Below, in pieces: positions 5,394 through 7,384 of a DNA stretch of 7,384 bases. Location of the stretch: assembly GCA_003151875.1 (NCBI GenBank), contig PLYW01000227.1:3100-10483 (forward strand). Reading direction: 5' to 3'. The notes beneath the pieces were generated by a model, which saw only the letters and a list, made by a program, of their open reading frames with translations, did not search any database and had not been told where the DNA came from. A program made the position numbers and the translations under genes. The number at the start of each line of letters is the position of its first letter. Position 1 is the stretch's first letter. The stretch is from Acidobacteriaceae bacterium. GTDB taxonomy: Bacteria; Acidobacteriota; Terriglobia; Terriglobales; Acidobacteriaceae.

Positions 5394-7384
5394 ATGCGAG
5401 GCAAGAGACTTTCCATCGGATGGATGGGGACCCTGGCGATCTTTGCTGCGACCTTGTTTGTGGTGAATATCCAGGCCGCCGCCCAAATCCAGGAGAAGGT
5501 GCTGCACAGCTTCAACAACGACGGCACGGACGGGGCTTATCCCCAAGCCGGGCTGATCTTCGATGCCGCCGGCAATCTCTACGGCATGACGGGCCGGGGC
5601 GGTACCTCCCGCTACGGGACGGTATTCGAATTGACACCCGCAGCGGGCGGGACTTGGACGGAAAAGGTGTTGTGGAGATTCAGCGCCGGCACGGACGGGG
5701 GCTATCCCTACGGCGACCTGATCTTAGATGGTGCCGGCAATCTCTACGGCACGACCTCGGTTGGCGGCACTTATGGCAACGGGACGGTATTCGAGTTGAC
5801 GCCCGCAGCGGGTGGAACCTGGACGGAGAAGGTGCTGTACAGCTTCAACTACACAGACGGGGCTATTCCCCGAGCCGGGCTGATCTTCGATGGCGCCGGC
5901 AATCTCTACGGCACGACCTCCGGGGGCGGTACCTCCCAGTACGGGACGGTATTCGAGTTGACGCCCGCAGCGGGTGGAACCTGGACGGAGAAGGTGCTGT
6001 GGAGCTTCGGCAGCGGCACGGACGGGGCCACTCCCTACGCTGGCCTGATCTTCGATCCCGCCGGCAATCTCTACGGCACGACCTTGCAGGGCGGCACTCA
6101 TGGTGGCACTGGGAGGGGCGGGACGGTATTCGAGTTGACGCCCGCAGCGGGCGGAACCTGGACGGAGAAGGTGCTGTGGAGCTTCGACAGCGGCACGGAC
6201 GGGGCCAATCCTGTAGCCGACCTGATCTTCGATGGCGCCGGCAATCTCTACGGCACGACCTCCGATGGCGGCACTTACGGCTACCGCGGCACAGTGTTCG
6301 AGTTGACACCCGCAGCGGGCGGGACTTGGACGGAGCAGGTGTTGTGGAGCTTCGGCAGCGGCACAGACGGCGCTTATCCCCGGTCCACGCTGATCTTCGA
6401 TGCGGCTGGCAATCTCTACGGCACGACCTCCAATGGCGGCACGTCCAGCTACGGGGCGGTATTCGAGTTGACGCCCGCGGCGGGCGGAGCCTGGACGGAG
6501 CAGGTGTTGTGGAGCTTCGGCAGCGGCACCGACGGGATCTTTCCCTACCCTGGCCTGATCTTCGATGGCGCCGGCAATCTCTACGGCACAACGTACGCAG
6601 GTGGCGCCTACAATTACGGAACGGTGTTCGAGATCCCAGCTGTTCCGGAGCAATTCGTCCCTCTGAGCCAGCCGTGTCGGGCTGTCGATACTCGGCCGCC
6701 GAACGGTAACGGTCCGATCCAAGGCAACACACATCAGGAATTTCCCATTTCCGGCGAGGGCGGCTGCGCGACTCTGCCGAATGCTGCGGCTTATTCCATG
6801 AACGTCACCGTAGTTCCGGGACCGACACTGGGCTACCTGACGATATGGCCCGCGGGACAGACGCAGCCGACGGTTTCGACGCTGAACTCGGTGGATGGCC
6901 GCGTCAAGGCCAACGCGGCGATCGTGCCGGCAGGCACCAACGGAGCCGTCAGCATTTACGTCACGGACACGACCAATGTGATCGTTGATGTCAACGGCTA
7001 CTTCGCACCGGTGTCGGGTACTACGCTGGCCTTCTATCCGCTGACACCCTGCCGCGTCGCCGATACGCGCTACAGCAGCTATCCGGAAGGCCTGGGACCG
7101 CCATCGCTGACGGGCGGCCAACCACGTGACTTCCCCATCCTGAATGCCACCACAACCTGCAACATTCCCCCGAGTGGCGTCGCCGCGTACTCGCTGAACT
7201 TCACGGTGGTGCCGCACGGCAGGCTGGGTTACCTGACCGCCTGGCCCACCGGCCAACCCCAGCCTACGGTTTCCACGTTGAACGACGTGCTGGGGCGGGT
7301 CATCGCCAATGCCGCCATCGTGGTTGCAGGCACGGGTAGTGAGGTCTCGGTTTATCCGACCAACGATACCGACTTGATCATCGA
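5394..7384 (+). CDS. Secreted GloVer-repeat (beta-propeller-like) protein, 3' end beyond window
   Basis: The frame is open from ATG 5394 to the window edge, giving 663 residues without a stop. Residues 1-30 form a signal peptide: basic MRGKR, a hydrophobic core (MGTLAIFAATLFVV) and a likely cleavage after AAA (IQAAA/QIQ), so the protein is exported. Residues 34-415 are seven repeats of about 55 residues with the pattern EKVLWSF..GTDGA.P.AGLIFD.AGNLYGTT..GGT..YGTVFELTPAAGGTWT. This matches the GloVer (TIGR03803-type) tandem repeat and probably folds as a seven-bladed beta-propeller. Residues about 421-539 and 547 onward are two copies of another beta-rich module (PCR.(V/A)DTR ... YLT.WP.GQ..PTVSTLN ... 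NAAIV.AGT). Such proteins in Acidobacteriota and Verrucomicrobia are secreted and of unknown function; binding or adhesion is a guess. No catalytic motif is seen. How far it continues, and whether it has an anchoring domain, cannot be judged here. Confidence 0.88.
   Translation, partial: MRGKRLSIGWMGTLAIFAATLFVVNIQAAAQIQEKVLHSFNNDGTDGAYPQAGLIFDAAGNLYGMTGRGGTSRYGTVFELTPAAGGTWTEKVLWRFSAGTDGGYPYGDLILDGAGNLYGTTSVGGTYGNGTVFELTPAAGGTWTEKVLYSFNYTDGAIPRAGLIFDGAGNLYGTTSGGGTSQYGTVFELTPAAGGTWTEKVLWSFGSGTDGATPYAGLIFDPAGNLYGTTLQGGTHGGTGRGGTVFELTPAAGGTWTEKVLWSFDSGTDGANPVADLIFDGAGNLYGTTSDGGTYGYRGTVFELTPAAGGTWTEQVLWSFGSGTDGAYPRSTLIFDAAGNLYGTTSNGGTSSYGAVFELTPAAGGAWTEQVLWSFGSGTDGIFPYPGLIFDGAGNLYGTTYAGGAYNYGTVFEIPAVPEQFVPLSQPCRAVDTRPPNGNGPIQGNTHQEFPISGEGGCATLPNAAAYSMNVTVVPGPTLGYLTIWPAGQTQPTVSTLNSVDGRVKANAAIVPAGTNGAVSIYVTDTTNVIVDVNGYFAPVSGTTLAFYPLTPCRVADTRYSSYPEGLGPPSLTGGQPRDFPILNATTTCNIPPSGVAAYSLNFTVVPHGRLGYLTAWPTGQPQPTVSTLNDVLGRVIANAAIVVAGTGSEVSVYPTNDTDLII
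5493..6638 (+). repeat. Seven in-frame tandem GloVer repeats within the secreted protein gene
   Basis: Repeat units, each starting at the Glu of EKVL or EQVL, begin at 5493, 5661, 5826, 5988, 6165, 6333 and 6498. They are 168, 165, 162, 177, 168, 165 and about 141 bases long. The differences come from loop insertions, such as HGGTGRGG in unit 4, and the last unit stops after TVFEIP, lacking the AAGGTWT linker. DNA identity between units is high: units 2 and 3 share an exact 60-base block (5779-5838 and 5941-6000). The periodicity gives long false open frames in other frames on both strands. Confidence 0.92.
6654..7384 (+). repeat. Two tandem ~126-residue beta-rich modules, second cut by window edge
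   Basis: Copy 1 (6654-7010) runs from FVPLSQPCRAVDTR to VDVNGYFAP, and copy 2 starts at 7032 with FYPLTPCRVADTR. They share, in order, PCR with VDTR/VADTR, FPI, a lone Cys (GGCATLP / TTCNIPP), AYS(M/L)N(V/F)TVVP, LGYLT.WP.GQ.QPTVSTLN, GRV.ANAAIV.AGT and a final T(N/D)(V/L)I(V/I) strand. The start-to-start offset is 378 bases (126 residues). Two Cys per module at matching places suggest a disulfide in an exported domain. The copies are well diverged in DNA compared with the GloVer units, so this duplication is older. Confidence 0.8.

Noticed and set aside
5493..6638. CRISPR-like array
   Set aside because: Repeats are about 165 bases, in frame and protein-coding with no unique spacers; this is a tandem protein repeat.
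5420..6709. 429-residue + strand open frame in another phase
   Set aside because: Arg-rich, repetitive out-of-phase product of the GloVer repeats; the frame from 5394 has the signal peptide, strong ribosome binding site and family motifs.
5724..7256. 510-residue open frame on the minus strand
   Set aside because: It is antisense to the GloVer gene; its repeated segments mirror the DNA repeats, it has no signal, domain or ribosome binding site, and the + strand frame explains the region fully.

Overview
The window looks like chromosomal DNA from a GC-rich environmental bacterium, most likely an Acidobacteriota (Terriglobia-type) genome. This is inferred from three things: the dispersed palindromic repeats in the gaps (ACCACGGAG..., TCATCCTGAGCG..., GTCATTCCGAG...), a DUF6580-type membrane protein, and a long secreted protein built from GloVer (TIGR03803-type) repeats. 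No rRNA or other direct taxonomic marker is present. All supported genes lie on the + strand.

Bases 1-2199 hold three molybdenum cofactor (Moco) genes: the 3' part of moeA (molybdate insertion), moaC (cyclic pyranopterin monophosphate synthase) and a mogA/moaB-family gene (molybdopterin adenylylation). They cover the first, penultimate and last steps of Moco synthesis. They are not tightly packed: each gap (869-1008 and 1501-1698) carries a different inverted-repeat element.

Bases 2200-3994 encode two membrane proteins. The first is a YdjM/DUF457-type putative metal-dependent hydrolase with a long extra C-terminal part and a TTG start. The second is a small DUF6580-like polytopic protein with its own promoter and ribosome binding site. 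A good hairpin terminator follows at 4017-4038.

Bases 4039-5106 hold a repeat-rich gap, with a degenerate palindrome and a tract of 7-base repeats, and then a complete parB. The parB start region is built into the last 7-base unit. No parA is adjacent, although the ParB N-terminus keeps the LGRGL motif usually linked to ParA interaction.

Bases 5107-5393 are a non-coding leader with small hairpins. From 5394 to the end of the window runs a long reading frame, still open at the edge, for a secreted protein. It has a signal peptide, seven ~55-residue GloVer repeats (probably one seven-bladed beta-propeller), then two copies of a ~126-residue beta-rich module, the second cut by the window edge. 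The repeats in this gene create long spurious open frames on both strands. The Moco and parB genes are ordinary. The points that deserve a second look are the secreted repeat protein, with its signs of recombination between repeats, and the intergenic repeat families.
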